DNA from: JARFQH01 sp963825595
GTDB lineage: Bacteria > Desulfobacterota > Desulfobacteria > Desulfobacterales > SG8-13
Assembly: GCA_963825595.1 (NCBI GenBank)
Contig: CAWGUE010000006.1
Span: 43,798-107,797 of the forward strand
Length of the DNA: 64,000 nt
Direction of reading: 5' to 3'
The notes under the pieces are model-generated. The model was not told the DNA's origin and made no database searches. It saw nothing but the letters and a program-made list of their open reading frames with translations. Positions 52,890 through 61,649 of this stretch are shown one piece after another. Position numbers and translations under genes: made by a program. Within the stretch, counting starts at the first letter, position 1. Every line of letters begins with the position of its first letter.

Positions 52890-53009
52890 TCAACCGATCC
52901 TCATCAGCCATCGCAGGGCCTGCGCCAGCAAGAAAACCGCTGCCAGGCCACCGGCCCAGAGAGCCACAAACCACGCCCATTGCCGGCGCTTATCAGTAAG
53001 TCGCTTCAT
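52890..53009 (-). CDS. DUF2474-like small membrane subunit of cytochrome bd oxidase
   Basis: 39 residues, MKRLTDKRRQWAWFVALWAG followed by a hydrophobic run ending LRWLMRIG. One transmembrane helix behind a basic leader, located at the 3' end of cydB and overlapping it by 17 bases, is the pattern of DUF2474/CydX-like accessory peptides that stabilise bd oxidases. Too short for family proof. Confidence 0.72.
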   Translation of the reverse strand: MKRLTDKRRQWAWFVALWAGGLAAVFLLAQALRWLMRIG

Positions 53010-54012
53010 CACTTGTTTTGCCTTTGAAGACATAGTAGCAGTAACCGGTGTAACCGAGCACCAAGGGCAGCATGATAACCGTACCAACCAGCATAAGAGA
53101 TTGGGACTCCGGTGCGGCGGCTGCCTGCCAGATCGTTATTTCGAATGGAACGATCCATGGCCATAAACTGATCCCCAGGCCGATGTAATTCAGAACAAAA
53201 AGGCCGATACTCAGGAAAAAGGGTCGGTATTCTTTTTGAGCCTGAATGTCATGCCAAAGGAGAATGACACATCCTATCGACAGGAGCGGCATGGGCAGAA
53301 GGAAGAAAAAATTCGGCCAACTGAACCACAAGGCTTTCACATCCACGTTTAGAAACGGCATACTCAGGCTGACCAACCCCATGAAGAGCGCAACGAAAAC
53401 GATGATATAACCGGCACATTTGCGTGCCCATTGCTGCGTTTCTCCGTCGGTTTTCATAATGAGCCAGGTCGCACCCATGAGAATGTAGCCGCACACCAGC
53501 GCGAAGCCCGTCATTGTGCTGAATGCGCTCAGCCAATCAAAGGGGCCGCCTGAAAAGCTGCGGCCGTCCACCGAGATTCCCTGCACAAAAGCTCCTAAAA
53601 ACATGCCCTGCATAAATGCCGCTGCCAGGGAGCCGAAATGAAACGCATAGTCCCACAGTACTCTCGATTTGCCGGAGGCTTTGAATCGAAACTCAAACGC
53701 CACCCCGCGAAACACCAGTCCCAACAGCATAATGATCACGGGAAAGTACAGGGCCGGCATGATAACGGCATAGGCCAGAGGGAAAGCGGCAAACAAGCCC
53801 CCACCGCCGAGCACCAGCCACGTCTCGTTACCATCCCAGAATGGGGCAATCGAATTCATCATCCGATCACGGCACTTGTCGGTCGGGGCAAAAGGAAACA
53901 GGATACCGACCCCCAGATCGAACCCGTCTAAAACGACGTAAAGAAAAATGGCGGTCGAGATCAGCCCGAACCATATGAGCGGCAAGTCGATATAAGCGCT
54001 GAAGCTAAACAC
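52993..54012 (-). CDS. cydB: Cytochrome bd ubiquinol oxidase subunit II
   Basis: 339-residue polytopic membrane subunit. LDGFDLGVGILFPF and SIAPFWDGNETWLVLGGGGLFAAFP are signature segments; about eight hydrophobic helices follow. GTG 54012 is the start, with GGGAGG five bases upstream and an eight-base overlap with cydA. With CydA it reduces O2 to water with quinol, conferring oxygen tolerance or microaerobic respiration. Confidence 0.95.
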   Translation of the reverse strand: MFSFSAYIDLPLIWFGLISTAIFLYVVLDGFDLGVGILFPFAPTDKCRDRMMNSIAPFWDGNETWLVLGGGGLFAAFPLAYAVIMPALYFPVIIMLLGLVFRGVAFEFRFKASGKSRVLWDYAFHFGSLAAAFMQGMFLGAFVQGISVDGRSFSGGPFDWLSAFSTMTGFALVCGYILMGATWLIMKTDGETQQWARKCAGYIIVFVALFMGLVSLSMPFLNVDVKALWFSWPNFFFLLPMPLLSIGCVILLWHDIQAQKEYRPFFLSIGLFVLNYIGLGISLWPWIVPFEITIWQAAAAPESQSLMLVGTVIMLPLVLGYTGYCYYVFKGKTSDEATY

Positions 54013-55405
54013 TTTTACCTCCCTTAGCAGAAGCCAGGTCCGTGAACAGCGGCGGCCTGTCCATACCGTGGGCACCGTAGTCTTTTTCCGGTGTGCCGGG
54101 CCCCTTTTGAATCAGGCGCAGGATGTAATAGCTGCCCGCACCGAAAACGAGGGTGTAGACGATGATGAAAGCCAGCAGTGATACGGCCACTTGGGGACCG
54201 ACAACCGGCGAGACGGCGTCGGTCGTCCGAATGACACCGTAGGCCACATAAGGCTGTCGGCCGATCTCGGTCACAAACCAACCGGCAAGGACGGCAATGA
54301 AGCCCGAGGGCGTGAGCGCCATGCACCAGTATTGAAACCAGCGCGTGTTGAAGAGCTTCTGGCGCCAAAAGAGCACTGCCGCAAAGATTCCCGTCAGAAC
54401 CATCAGAACACCGATGCCCACCATTACTCTAAAAGACCAGAAGACCCAGGCCACCGGCGGGCGTTCGTCTTTTGGCCACTCCTTGAGTCCCTTGACTTCA
54501 CCGTTGAGGTCGTGAGTGAGGATCAAACTCGACAGCTTGGGAATTTCAATGGCAAATTTGGTGCGTTCTTCCTCCTGGTCCGGCCAGCCGAACAATTTCA
54601 GCGCCGCACCGGTTTCGGTCTCCCAGAGGCCCTCCATGGCCGCGACTTTTACCGGCTGATATTTGAGGGTGTTGAGCCCATGAAGATCGCCGATGAGGGG
54701 TTGCAATGGTGCAATGAAGACGGCCATTAACATCGCCATCCCGAACATGATCCGGGCGTGCTTCACATGGCGTTGGCGCCGCAGGTAAAATGCGCCGATA
54801 CCACCGACCACAAACGCTGTGGTCAAGTACGCCGCGATAACCATGTGCGTGAGACGGTAAGGGAATGAGGGATTGAAAATGATTTGCATCCAGTTCGTCG
54901 GATACAGTCGGCCGTCATCGCCTTCAAAGAAGCCTTGCGGTGTTTGCATCCAGCTGTTGGCTGACAGAATCCAGAAGGCGGACAACAGGGTTCCGAAAGC
55001 AACGATGATGGTCGCGGCGAAATGCATCCTGGGGCTGACCCGGTTCCAGCCGAACAGCATGATACCGAGAAACGACGCTTCGAGAAAAAACGCTGTCAGC
55101 ACCTCAAACCCGAGAAGCGGGCCGATGACGTTGCCGACCTTATCCGAAAAGACCGACCAATTCGTGCCGAACTGGTATGACATGACCACACCGGAAACGA
55201 CTCCCATGCCGAAGGTTACCGCAAATATTTTGACCCACATGCGATAAATTTCTTCGTATATCCGGTTACCGGTCTTCAAGAGCCGCCATTCGACCACGGC
55301 CAGCCAACTGGCCAGGCCGATCGTGAAGGCGGGGAAAATGATGTGGAAAGATATCGTAAAGGCGAACTGAATACGAGCCAGTAACACCGGATCGAGATTC
55401 ACCAT
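54005..55405 (-). CDS. cydA: Cytochrome bd ubiquinol oxidase subunit I
   Basis: 466-residue haem-binding subunit. The haem d/b595 ligand His is in ARIQFAFTISFHIIFPAF; Met and His ligands of b558 lie in the later helices (RLTHMVIAAYLTTAF; NTLKYQPVKVAAMEGLWET). EIGRQPYVAYGVIRT is typical. The Q-loop is short, as in the CIO/short-loop class rather than E. coli bd-I. It lies in one minus-strand string with a CFA-type gene upstream and cydB downstream. Confidence 0.95.
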   Translation of the reverse strand: MVNLDPVLLARIQFAFTISFHIIFPAFTIGLASWLAVVEWRLLKTGNRIYEEIYRMWVKIFAVTFGMGVVSGVVMSYQFGTNWSVFSDKVGNVIGPLLGFEVLTAFFLEASFLGIMLFGWNRVSPRMHFAATIIVAFGTLLSAFWILSANSWMQTPQGFFEGDDGRLYPTNWMQIIFNPSFPYRLTHMVIAAYLTTAFVVGGIGAFYLRRQRHVKHARIMFGMAMLMAVFIAPLQPLIGDLHGLNTLKYQPVKVAAMEGLWETETGAALKLFGWPDQEEERTKFAIEIPKLSSLILTHDLNGEVKGLKEWPKDERPPVAWVFWSFRVMVGIGVLMVLTGIFAAVLFWRQKLFNTRWFQYWCMALTPSGFIAVLAGWFVTEIGRQPYVAYGVIRTTDAVSPVVGPQVAVSLLAFIIVYTLVFGAGSYYILRLIQKGPGTPEKDYGAHGMDRPPLFTDLASAKGGKSV

Positions 55406-55411
55406 TATAAA

Positions 55412-56464
55412 TCATCCTTTGTTGTTTGTTTTTGCCAACGATCGTTGGCTGAGCAGGTAGTGAGACACGAGCCACTCGCGACCGCCGCGATAGCCCCATA
55501 GCTCGGCGCAGGCCATAAAGAATATTCTCCAGCGTTGAAACCATCGCGACGCGTCTTTTTGCCCGTAAGTCTCCTCCATGACCGGCATAATCTTCTTTTG
55601 ATTGTTGTCCATGTTCGCCAGCCACGCTTCGGCGGTTTGGCTGTAGTGCCGGCCGTTGACACGCCAGTGCCTTTCGACTTCCAGGCTGCCCTGAAGGCGA
55701 AAGAGTAAATCGTCCGAGGGCATGATGCCGCCGGTGAAAAAATAGCGACCCATCCAGTCGTCTTTCCCGCCGGTTTCATAGGCGTAAGCAAACTTCCGGT
55801 GAGTGAAGATATGGATGAACAATTTGCCCTCGGGCGTCAACCACGCGCCTATGCGCTCGAGCAGGCGGGGCCAGTTGCGCATGTGCTCGAACATTTCTAC
55901 GGATACCACGCGGTCGAACTTCTGGTCCGTGCTGAAATCATTCATGTCGGCCGTGATCACCTGAAGGTTGATTAAATTTCGTTCAGCCGCCCTGACGCTG
56001 ATATATTCTCTTTGGGACGCGGAGTTTGACACGGCGACGATGCGGCTCTTCGGGTAGCGTTGCGCCATCCATAGAGATAACGACCCCCAGCCGCAGCCGA
56101 GTTCCAAAATACGCATGCCTTCCGAGATCTCGGCCCGTTCGCAGGTCAACGCCAGCATGGCCTCTTCGGCCTCGTCGAGACCCCGTACGCCGTCTGGCCA
56201 GTAGCACCCGCTGTACTTCATGTGCTTGCCGAGCACTTCAGTGAAAAAATCAGCGGGGACCTCATAGTGTTGTTCATTGGCTTCATTTGTATGCACGGCG
56301 ATGGGGCTTTCATGCATGTGAGCAATAAAGCGGTCGATATTATCGCTCTGAGCTTCTGAGTGGCTCCGATCCTCCTGAGCCAAGCGTTGCTTGTCCAGAA
56401 AACGAATGCCCATCCGAATCAATCGGTCCGGCAATAGACCCCTGTCTGCCATATCGATGAGCAT
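55412..56464 (-). CDS. CFA-synthase-like SAM-dependent methyltransferase (second copy)
   Basis: 350-residue methyltransferase of the cyclopropane/tuberculostearic acid synthase family. NEQHYEVPADFFTEVLGKHMKYSGCYW is the substrate-entry segment (in parts), ILELGCGWGSLSLWMA the SAM loop, and FDRVVSVEMFEHMRNWPRLL follows. It lacks the long N-terminal domain of classical CFA synthase, so it resembles the shorter DUF1295-linked type. It begins two bases after the DUF1295 stop and lies six bases before cydA. GGGGGAG precedes the ATG at 56464. Confidence 0.88.
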   Translation of the reverse strand: MLIDMADRGLLPDRLIRMGIRFLDKQRLAQEDRSHSEAQSDNIDRFIAHMHESPIAVHTNEANEQHYEVPADFFTEVLGKHMKYSGCYWPDGVRGLDEAEEAMLALTCERAEISEGMRILELGCGWGSLSLWMAQRYPKSRIVAVSNSASQREYISVRAAERNLINLQVITADMNDFSTDQKFDRVVSVEMFEHMRNWPRLLERIGAWLTPEGKLFIHIFTHRKFAYAYETGGKDDWMGRYFFTGGIMPSDDLLFRLQGSLEVERHWRVNGRHYSQTAEAWLANMDNNQKKIMPVMEETYGQKDASRWFQRWRIFFMACAELWGYRGGREWLVSHYLLSQRSLAKTNNKG

Positions 56465-56466
56465 TT

Positions 56467-57261
56467 TCACTCTCCCCCCTCTTTCGGGAACCATGGGAAA
56501 AACGCGTTTGTGCGCTGGACGTATGCCAGGTACCCCGGGCGGGTGCTGGTAATTGTTTTTTCAGTCAAAGGAATCCCTGTCATTTTGAGCAATACCACGG
56601 TGACGATCACCGGACTGCACATCGTCCACCAACTGCCGGGCGTTGATAGGGTCACCAGGAAAAGCCCCCACCAGACGAGAAACTCACCGAAGTAGTTCGG
56701 GTGCCGGGAATAAGCCCACAATCCCTGGTCCATGACTTTGCCTTTATTCTCCGGGTTTGACTTGAAGCGGGCCAATTGCCAGTCGCCGATCGTTTCGAAC
56801 AGGAGCCCAGCGGTCCAGACACACACCCCAATAGTATCGAGCCAGGTCAGGTGAATTGGTATCGGCGACATTTGACCGACTTGCGGGGCCAGTGAAATAC
56901 ACCACATAAATATTGCCTGAAGGATGAACACCTTAAACAGGCTTACAATCCAGAACCGTTCACCGCTTTCTTCCCGCCATAGGCCGTAGCGCGGGTCTTC
57001 GCCTTTGCCCCAATTCCGCCACGAAAGGTAGATGCTCAACCTCAGCCCCCAAAGCGTTACCATCACGGCGATCAGGATCCGGCGCGCAGCGTACCCTTCA
57101 GACAGAATCAACGTTATCCATGCAATCAAAACAAAACCCAATCCCCAGAGACTGTCGACCACCGTCACATTTTTATAAATCAGACTGATAACCCAGCCGA
57201 TGACCATCATCGCTGCTACGGCCATAAAATTTATGAGTAATATTTCAAAAAATAGGTCCAT
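56467..57261 (-). CDS. DUF1295 / steroid-5-alpha-reductase-like membrane protein
   Basis: 264-residue polytopic membrane protein. The C-terminal third has SRHPNYFGEFLVWWGLFLV, the ICMT/5-alpha-reductase cofactor segment, and ITSTRPGYLAYVQRTNAFFPW; the N-terminal part has several helices including ILLINFMAVAAMMVIGWVI. It should reduce or modify a lipid with NADPH; substrate unknown. Always seen with CFA-type methyltransferases in related clusters. Its stop and the next start are two bases apart. Confidence 0.9.
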   Translation of the reverse strand: MDLFFEILLINFMAVAAMMVIGWVISLIYKNVTVVDSLWGLGFVLIAWITLILSEGYAARRILIAVMVTLWGLRLSIYLSWRNWGKGEDPRYGLWREESGERFWIVSLFKVFILQAIFMWCISLAPQVGQMSPIPIHLTWLDTIGVCVWTAGLLFETIGDWQLARFKSNPENKGKVMDQGLWAYSRHPNYFGEFLVWWGLFLVTLSTPGSWWTMCSPVIVTVVLLKMTGIPLTEKTITSTRPGYLAYVQRTNAFFPWFPKEGGE

Positions 57262-57284
57262 TATTATTTTTCCAGACTTTGCTG

Positions 57285-58691
57285 TTATGCCAGAACCTCA
57301 GATGGTGCTAAAGGATTCTGAACCGAATGACCATCGCGGCGAAGCGATATCGCCGTGCGGATGTCCCGGTGGATGCGGCTGCTTATGGGATACGTCAGCG
57401 CAATGCCGAAGGCGATAATGTTGCAGATCGACGGCACCAGAGCATAGAGCGTCCGCAGCGTCAGCCGTACCTGCTCGGATTGCTCGACATTGGGGGTATA
57501 ACCGGCGAGGCCCAAAACTGATAGGCCCACACCGACACCGACTGCCGCCGCCATTTTCTTGGCAATCGACCACAAACCAATATACTGTCCCTCGCGTCGT
57601 TCACCGGTCAGAAGTTCGTCATAGTCGATAACGTCGGCCTGGATGGCCGAGGGTATGGCCAGTGTGGCTCCAAAACCGATCCCCGATAGAAAAACCAGTA
57701 TACCGTAGATCAGCGTGTCACCCGGTCCCAAGAAAAAGACGCCGATGAACGCACCGGTGTTAATGGCCATGGACGCCAGCCAGGCAATCTTCTTTCCGGT
57801 TCTACGCGAAACCAGGATCCAGCCCGGCAGAAACAGGATGCCGGTAGCAAAGTAAATCAGCAGGAACAGATCGGCCAGATCGGATTGCAGCACGTACTGA
57901 ACATAAAAGAGTATTAATGTCGCCGGCAGGTTGTTGCCGATGGCGCTGATGGTGTAAGCGATCAGCAAAATCACAAACGGACGGTTGCGGGTCACTTGTC
58001 TTAGACCTTTCCAGAACCTCACATGGTCATCCGCCACTTTCTGGGGGATTTCTTTGATGGACAGGACACACCACCAGCACGTTGCAACGATCAAGGGACC
58101 GTAAAAAACGGAAATCCAGAAAAACTTGGCCTTCTCCCCAGCGGCATCTGACGAGAGATTGAACAGCCATTGGACCAGGGCCGGGGAGCTCGCTGCTGCG
58201 AGCGTTCCGGCAATTAAAAACCCATCGCGCATCCCAAAAAGTGCGGTACGGTCATTGTAATCGAAGGTGATTTCCGGACCCAGGGATTCGTAGGGCACAG
58301 CCACGACCGTCCAGAACAGGAACAAAGCGTATATAAATACGGCAAACCATACGGTCTCAAATGACGCTGAAGCCTCTGGTGGATTGAACAGGAGCACCAT
58401 CGATACGGCTATAAAAAAGGAACCCAGGGCGATGTATGGCCGCCGACGGCCGAAACGGGTGTGGGTTTGATCGGACACGTATCCGATCACCGGATCTGTC
58501 ACAGCGTCGAAGATTCGAACGCTAAAAAGAATGGTGCCCAAACTGGCAATATTGATGCCGACTACGTCGGTGTAAAACTTGGGGAGGTAAACGTATACCG
58601 GTATCCCGACAACGGCCAGGGCGAAAGCCGGCATAGCGTATGTCAGTTTTCTGTACAGTGGGACCCTGTTGGCTTTTGTCTCAGTCATCAC
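57285..58691 (-). CDS. GPH-family cation symporter (MFS)
   Basis: 468-residue transporter with about twelve hydrophobic segments. DAVTDPVIGYVSDQTHTRFGRRRPYI is the GPH/MelB-type motif between helices 2 and 3 (in parts), and VAVPYESLGPEI follows. Members usually carry sugars with Na+ or H+, but in lipid/photolyase clusters they are thought to serve another solute or a lipid; this is unknown. Overlaps the chalcone-isomerase-like gene by four bases (ATGA). Confidence 0.9.
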   Translation of the reverse strand: MMTETKANRVPLYRKLTYAMPAFALAVVGIPVYVYLPKFYTDVVGINIASLGTILFSVRIFDAVTDPVIGYVSDQTHTRFGRRRPYIALGSFFIAVSMVLLFNPPEASASFETVWFAVFIYALFLFWTVVAVPYESLGPEITFDYNDRTALFGMRDGFLIAGTLAAASSPALVQWLFNLSSDAAGEKAKFFWISVFYGPLIVATCWWCVLSIKEIPQKVADDHVRFWKGLRQVTRNRPFVILLIAYTISAIGNNLPATLILFYVQYVLQSDLADLFLLIYFATGILFLPGWILVSRRTGKKIAWLASMAINTGAFIGVFFLGPGDTLIYGILVFLSGIGFGATLAIPSAIQADVIDYDELLTGERREGQYIGLWSIAKKMAAAVGVGVGLSVLGLAGYTPNVEQSEQVRLTLRTLYALVPSICNIIAFGIALTYPISSRIHRDIRTAISLRRDGHSVQNPLAPSEVLA

Positions 58692-59263
58692 AGACCCATT
58701 ATTTGCCGCTTGAATGATTCGTCTATCGGTTTTTTACCGATCCAGATGGAAAATAACGCCGCCGCAAATTCCGCGCCCTCGATAACGCCTTTGGGCTTTC
58801 CGTTCAGCGCAAGTTCGGTTCCCTTGCCGGGAATGTAGGTCAGTGCGTAACGATCGCCCGGATTAACATCCTCATACAGAGAATTGTGGTAGTCGATCTG
58901 GGTGCGAATTCTTTGAATGGTCTCTTTGTCGACATTTTTTTCCATCATCTTAACCGTGGCCGGACCAAAATCTTCCCCTTTCAAGGACCTGAAATATTCG
59001 ACTTCAAGCCTCTTGGCTCTATCCCCCAGGGCCTCGTCGATTGAGACGCCTTCTTCAAGGTAAAATGCCCCGGCATATGCCTTGAATAAACCAAGATAGC
59101 GCAGTATACCAACGCCTCTGAGCTCGAGATCGGTTTCCGGTGCCTCTACGCGCTCTTCGAATTTGATGTCCGCGGTTTCCGTTGCGCCGGAGACCGATGG
59201 TTGCACGTAAACTATACTCATTACACTCATTAATAAAATGGATAGGCTGCGTAAGGTTTTCAT
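58688..59263 (-). CDS. Chalcone-isomerase-like secreted protein
   Basis: 191 residues. A signal peptide (SLSILLMSVMSIVYVQPSVSGA) precedes a domain with LRGVGILRYLGLFKAYAGAFYL and LEVEYFRSLKGEDFGP, the bacterial chalcone-isomerase-like family, which lacks known flavonoid function and may bind fatty acids. It is first in the minus-strand string CHI-MFS-DUF1295-CFA-cydA-cydB-DUF2474. An AAAGGA site lies before the ATG. Confidence 0.88.
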   Translation of the reverse strand: MKTLRSLSILLMSVMSIVYVQPSVSGATETADIKFEERVEAPETDLELRGVGILRYLGLFKAYAGAFYLEEGVSIDEALGDRAKRLEVEYFRSLKGEDFGPATVKMMEKNVDKETIQRIRTQIDYHNSLYEDVNPGDRYALTYIPGKGTELALNGKPKGVIEGAEFAAALFSIWIGKKPIDESFKRQIMGL

Positions 59264-59580
59264 TTGGGATTCCTTTTGATTTTGGTTATTGTCTCTCGTG
59301 TATTAGACCTGCTTTTGAGTCTGAAGATCACCAAATAATTTAATGTAAAGATTGGCATCCTCACGTCATTGGCAATAAGGGAAGAATCTAAGTTGTATGA
59401 TAGTAAAAAACTATCACTTAAGTCGTTCCGTTGGAATACAGTAATTTGTCCTTTTTGTTATCGTTGTGTGCCTGCGATCTGAATCATTCTTGATATTCGA
59501 GGTTTTATAATTACATATGTTGCAAGTTGAAGATAAGTTCTTAAAAACCTTTCAGGCTGAATTCTGAAGAGGAGCGAAAC
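59264..59580. other. 317-bp divergent intergenic region
   Basis: AT-rich space between the chalcone-isomerase-like gene (minus) and the rhodanese-YceI gene (plus). It must hold both promoters. No convincing -35/-10 pair, ORF or repeat was seen. Confidence 0.45.
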
Positions 59581-60513
59581 ATGACGAAAGAGAAGAAATT
59601 CAAATACCTTGAAGCAAAGGAGTTGTTAAAGCGGATCCAAAATAAAGAGGCTTTCATTTTGATAGACATTTTGACCGGCATCCATTTCGAGAAGGTCCAC
59701 ATTCCGGGCTCGCGCAGCGCCTGTGTCTTCGAAGTCAGCTTTCTAGAGCAGGTGCAGGCCATCGCCAGAGACAAAACGACCGAGATTGTTTTGTACGGAT
59801 CGAGTGGTCGTTCCATGGACGCACTGTCGGCTGCGGTTAAGCTGCAGCGGGAAGGCTACAAGAACATTAAAATTCTAAACGGTGGGCTCGAAGCATGGCG
59901 CTCGCAGGGGTTTGAGCTCCACGGCGAAGATCCGCGCATGGCCGATCCTGAAACCGTGTTGAGGCTGGATGACGGAATATACCCTGTTGATGCCGGGCAA
60001 AGCCTCATCGAGTGGTTCGGCAGAAACCCGAATACCAAACATTTCGGCACGGTGAGGCTAAAAAGGGGTCAGGTTGAAATAAGAAACTCTAAATTAACAG
60101 GAGAATTCGAGATCGACATGGACTCCATCGACAACATCAATTTGAAGGGCGACGAGCTTCATCCGGTACTTGTATCGCACCTCAAATCCGACGATTTTTT
60201 CTTCGTCAAAATGTTCCCGACCGCTGTTCTGACCATAATCGAGGGCCAGGTGGTCGAAACGCCATATCTCAGTTATCCGAACTACGATTGCAAATCGATG
60301 CTCACACTTCGAGGCACAAAGGCCGATCTGGCATTTCAAGCCACCGTTAACAAATTGGAGGACGGGGGCTTGTCCGCTGAAGCCCATTTTGACATCGACC
60401 GAACCCGCTGGGAGGTTATCTACGGCTCCAGCCGTTTTTTCGAAAATATCGGCATGCACCTGGTTTTTGACCTCATCAGCTTTCAGGTTAAAATTATCGC
60501 GGACAGCCAGTGA
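59581..60513 (+). CDS. Rhodanese-like domain fused to a YceI-like lipid-binding domain
   Basis: 310-residue cytosolic protein (no signal peptide). Residues about 8-115 form a rhodanese fold (ILIDILTGIHFEKVHIPGSRSA; YKNIKILNGGLEAWRSQGFEL). The active-site loop reads LYGSSGRSMD; the catalytic Cys is Gly, so sulfur transfer is unlikely. Residues about 140-310 resemble YceI, an isoprenoid-binding lipocalin-like barrel (SKLTGEFEIDMDSIDNINLKGDELHPVLVSHLKSDDFF, in parts). YceI proteins are normally secreted, so a cytosolic fusion is odd. GAGG lies upstream. Confidence 0.82.
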   Translation: MTKEKKFKYLEAKELLKRIQNKEAFILIDILTGIHFEKVHIPGSRSACVFEVSFLEQVQAIARDKTTEIVLYGSSGRSMDALSAAVKLQREGYKNIKILNGGLEAWRSQGFELHGEDPRMADPETVLRLDDGIYPVDAGQSLIEWFGRNPNTKHFGTVRLKRGQVEIRNSKLTGEFEIDMDSIDNINLKGDELHPVLVSHLKSDDFFFVKMFPTAVLTIIEGQVVETPYLSYPNYDCKSMLTLRGTKADLAFQATVNKLEDGGLSAEAHFDIDRTRWEVIYGSSRFFENIGMHLVFDLISFQVKIIADSQ

Positions 60514-60636
60514 AATTTCCCATAGGGACGCTTTCATGAACCTGCCCTTTGATCGAGATCTTTCGAAACGCCGCTGTTCTATGCATGCGGTAGATAGACG
60601 GCGGCTTCACCTATGGGTCTGAAATCCACCGTTGCC

Positions 60637-60661
60637 CTGAAAGGTGAAACCCTTTCAGTTT
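60637..60661 (+). terminator. Intrinsic terminator downstream of the rhodanese-YceI gene
   Basis: CTGAAAGG and CCTTTCAG pair around TGAAAC and are followed by TTT. It lies about 120 bases after the stop. Confidence 0.6.
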
Positions 60662-60722
60662 GCCTTAAGCGAATTGATGCAAAATTTACAACTTGAGGTA
60701 AATGAGTATCGGCCGGGTAGTT

Positions 60723-61238
60723 CTAATCGGTGTCTGCTGATTTTTTAGCCAGGCGCAGTGTCTCTTCGTATATCTGCAATCGATATTGATCCTCAGGTAT
60801 TTTCGATTCGCGTTTCAAATCTACTAAAACTTGAAGGCTTAGAACATACGTTGTAGAACCCTTAAAATCAATTGCAATGGCCGAGGGCATCAGCTCATCG
60901 AACCCTTGATCATTCTCAATCGCCCCCAAGACATCCAATGGGCCAAGATTTGTGGTTAACAATACATGACCTGTTCCCTTTAAGTCGGTTTCCTTCGGGT
61001 GTATGATATTCTCGTCAGGACGGCGTTGAATCGCCTCCACGGCTTTGAGAAATTTCATCATTTTCGATATGTTCTTATCGGTCCGGCGATGAACGATATC
61101 CAAATCAAAAGTGGTAACCGGCACACCTTGAATAACGGCCGCCAATCCGCCGACAACGATAAACTCAACGCCGGCTTCATTTAGCCCTTTCAAAAGTGCG
61201 CTAAGATCGGATGCTTGCGTTTTTTTCCGTGTAGGCAT
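60723..61238 (-). CDS. Nucleotidyltransferase-fold protein
   Basis: 171-residue protein of the MNT/AbiEii-like nucleotidyltransferase superfamily. VEFIVVGGLAAVIQGVPVTT holds the GG-x-A motif and FDLDIVHRRTDKN the DxD metal site. The ATG at 61238 is preferred. It overlaps the 3' end of the small upstream gene by 38 bases. Such pairs act as toxin-antitoxin systems in some bacteria; evidence here is positional only. Confidence 0.8.
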   Translation of the reverse strand: MPTRKKTQASDLSALLKGLNEAGVEFIVVGGLAAVIQGVPVTTFDLDIVHRRTDKNISKMMKFLKAVEAIQRRPDENIIHPKETDLKGTGHVLLTTNLGPLDVLGAIENDQGFDELMPSAIAIDFKGSTTYVLSLQVLVDLKRESKIPEDQYRLQIYEETLRLAKKSADTD

Positions 61239-61374
61239 TTTGTAATTCCATAAGGGTTTGGATGTGCTTATCATTCGACAACAGCCGTTCTTCGGGTGTC
61301 ATCCTTAAAAATAGTTTTATTAACGCTATGTCCACCTCAATTCGGGTAGAATTAGTTGATTGGTTTGTTGCCAT
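61201..61374 (-). CDS. Small partner protein upstream of the nucleotidyltransferase
   Basis: 57 residues: MATNQSTNSTRIEVDIALIK, then LFLRMTPEERLLSNDKHIQT and NAYTEKNASIRS. Helical and charged; TPEERL and similar segments occur in small proteins encoded just before nucleotidyltransferases. The ATG at 61374 has AAGGTGG six bases upstream; a GTG at 61383 is possible. It overlaps the next gene by 38 bases. Possibly the antitoxin or adaptor; unproven. Confidence 0.68.
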   Translation of the reverse strand: MATNQSTNSTRIEVDIALIKLFLRMTPEERLLSNDKHIQTLMELQNAYTEKNASIRS

Positions 61375-61649
61375 CGTTGCCACCTTCTGGTGCTTAAATT
61401 CCTGCCATGTTTTTCTTTTTTCGTTCAGGCTAAATGATTTAAATCAGCGACGCAAGTGTAATTCCACCCCCTCAATCACGAATCCCAGTTCCAGAATCTA
61501 AAAACTCCTCCCATTGATTGTTGCAAAATGGGGTCGATTGCCATATGAAAAGTGCAACTGCAAACACATTGAATGCAGAAGTCAGAAAATGCTTGATTAA
61601 CCGACACTCACTTCCTTTTTACGCTGCATACTTCACTTTAAAGGAAAAC

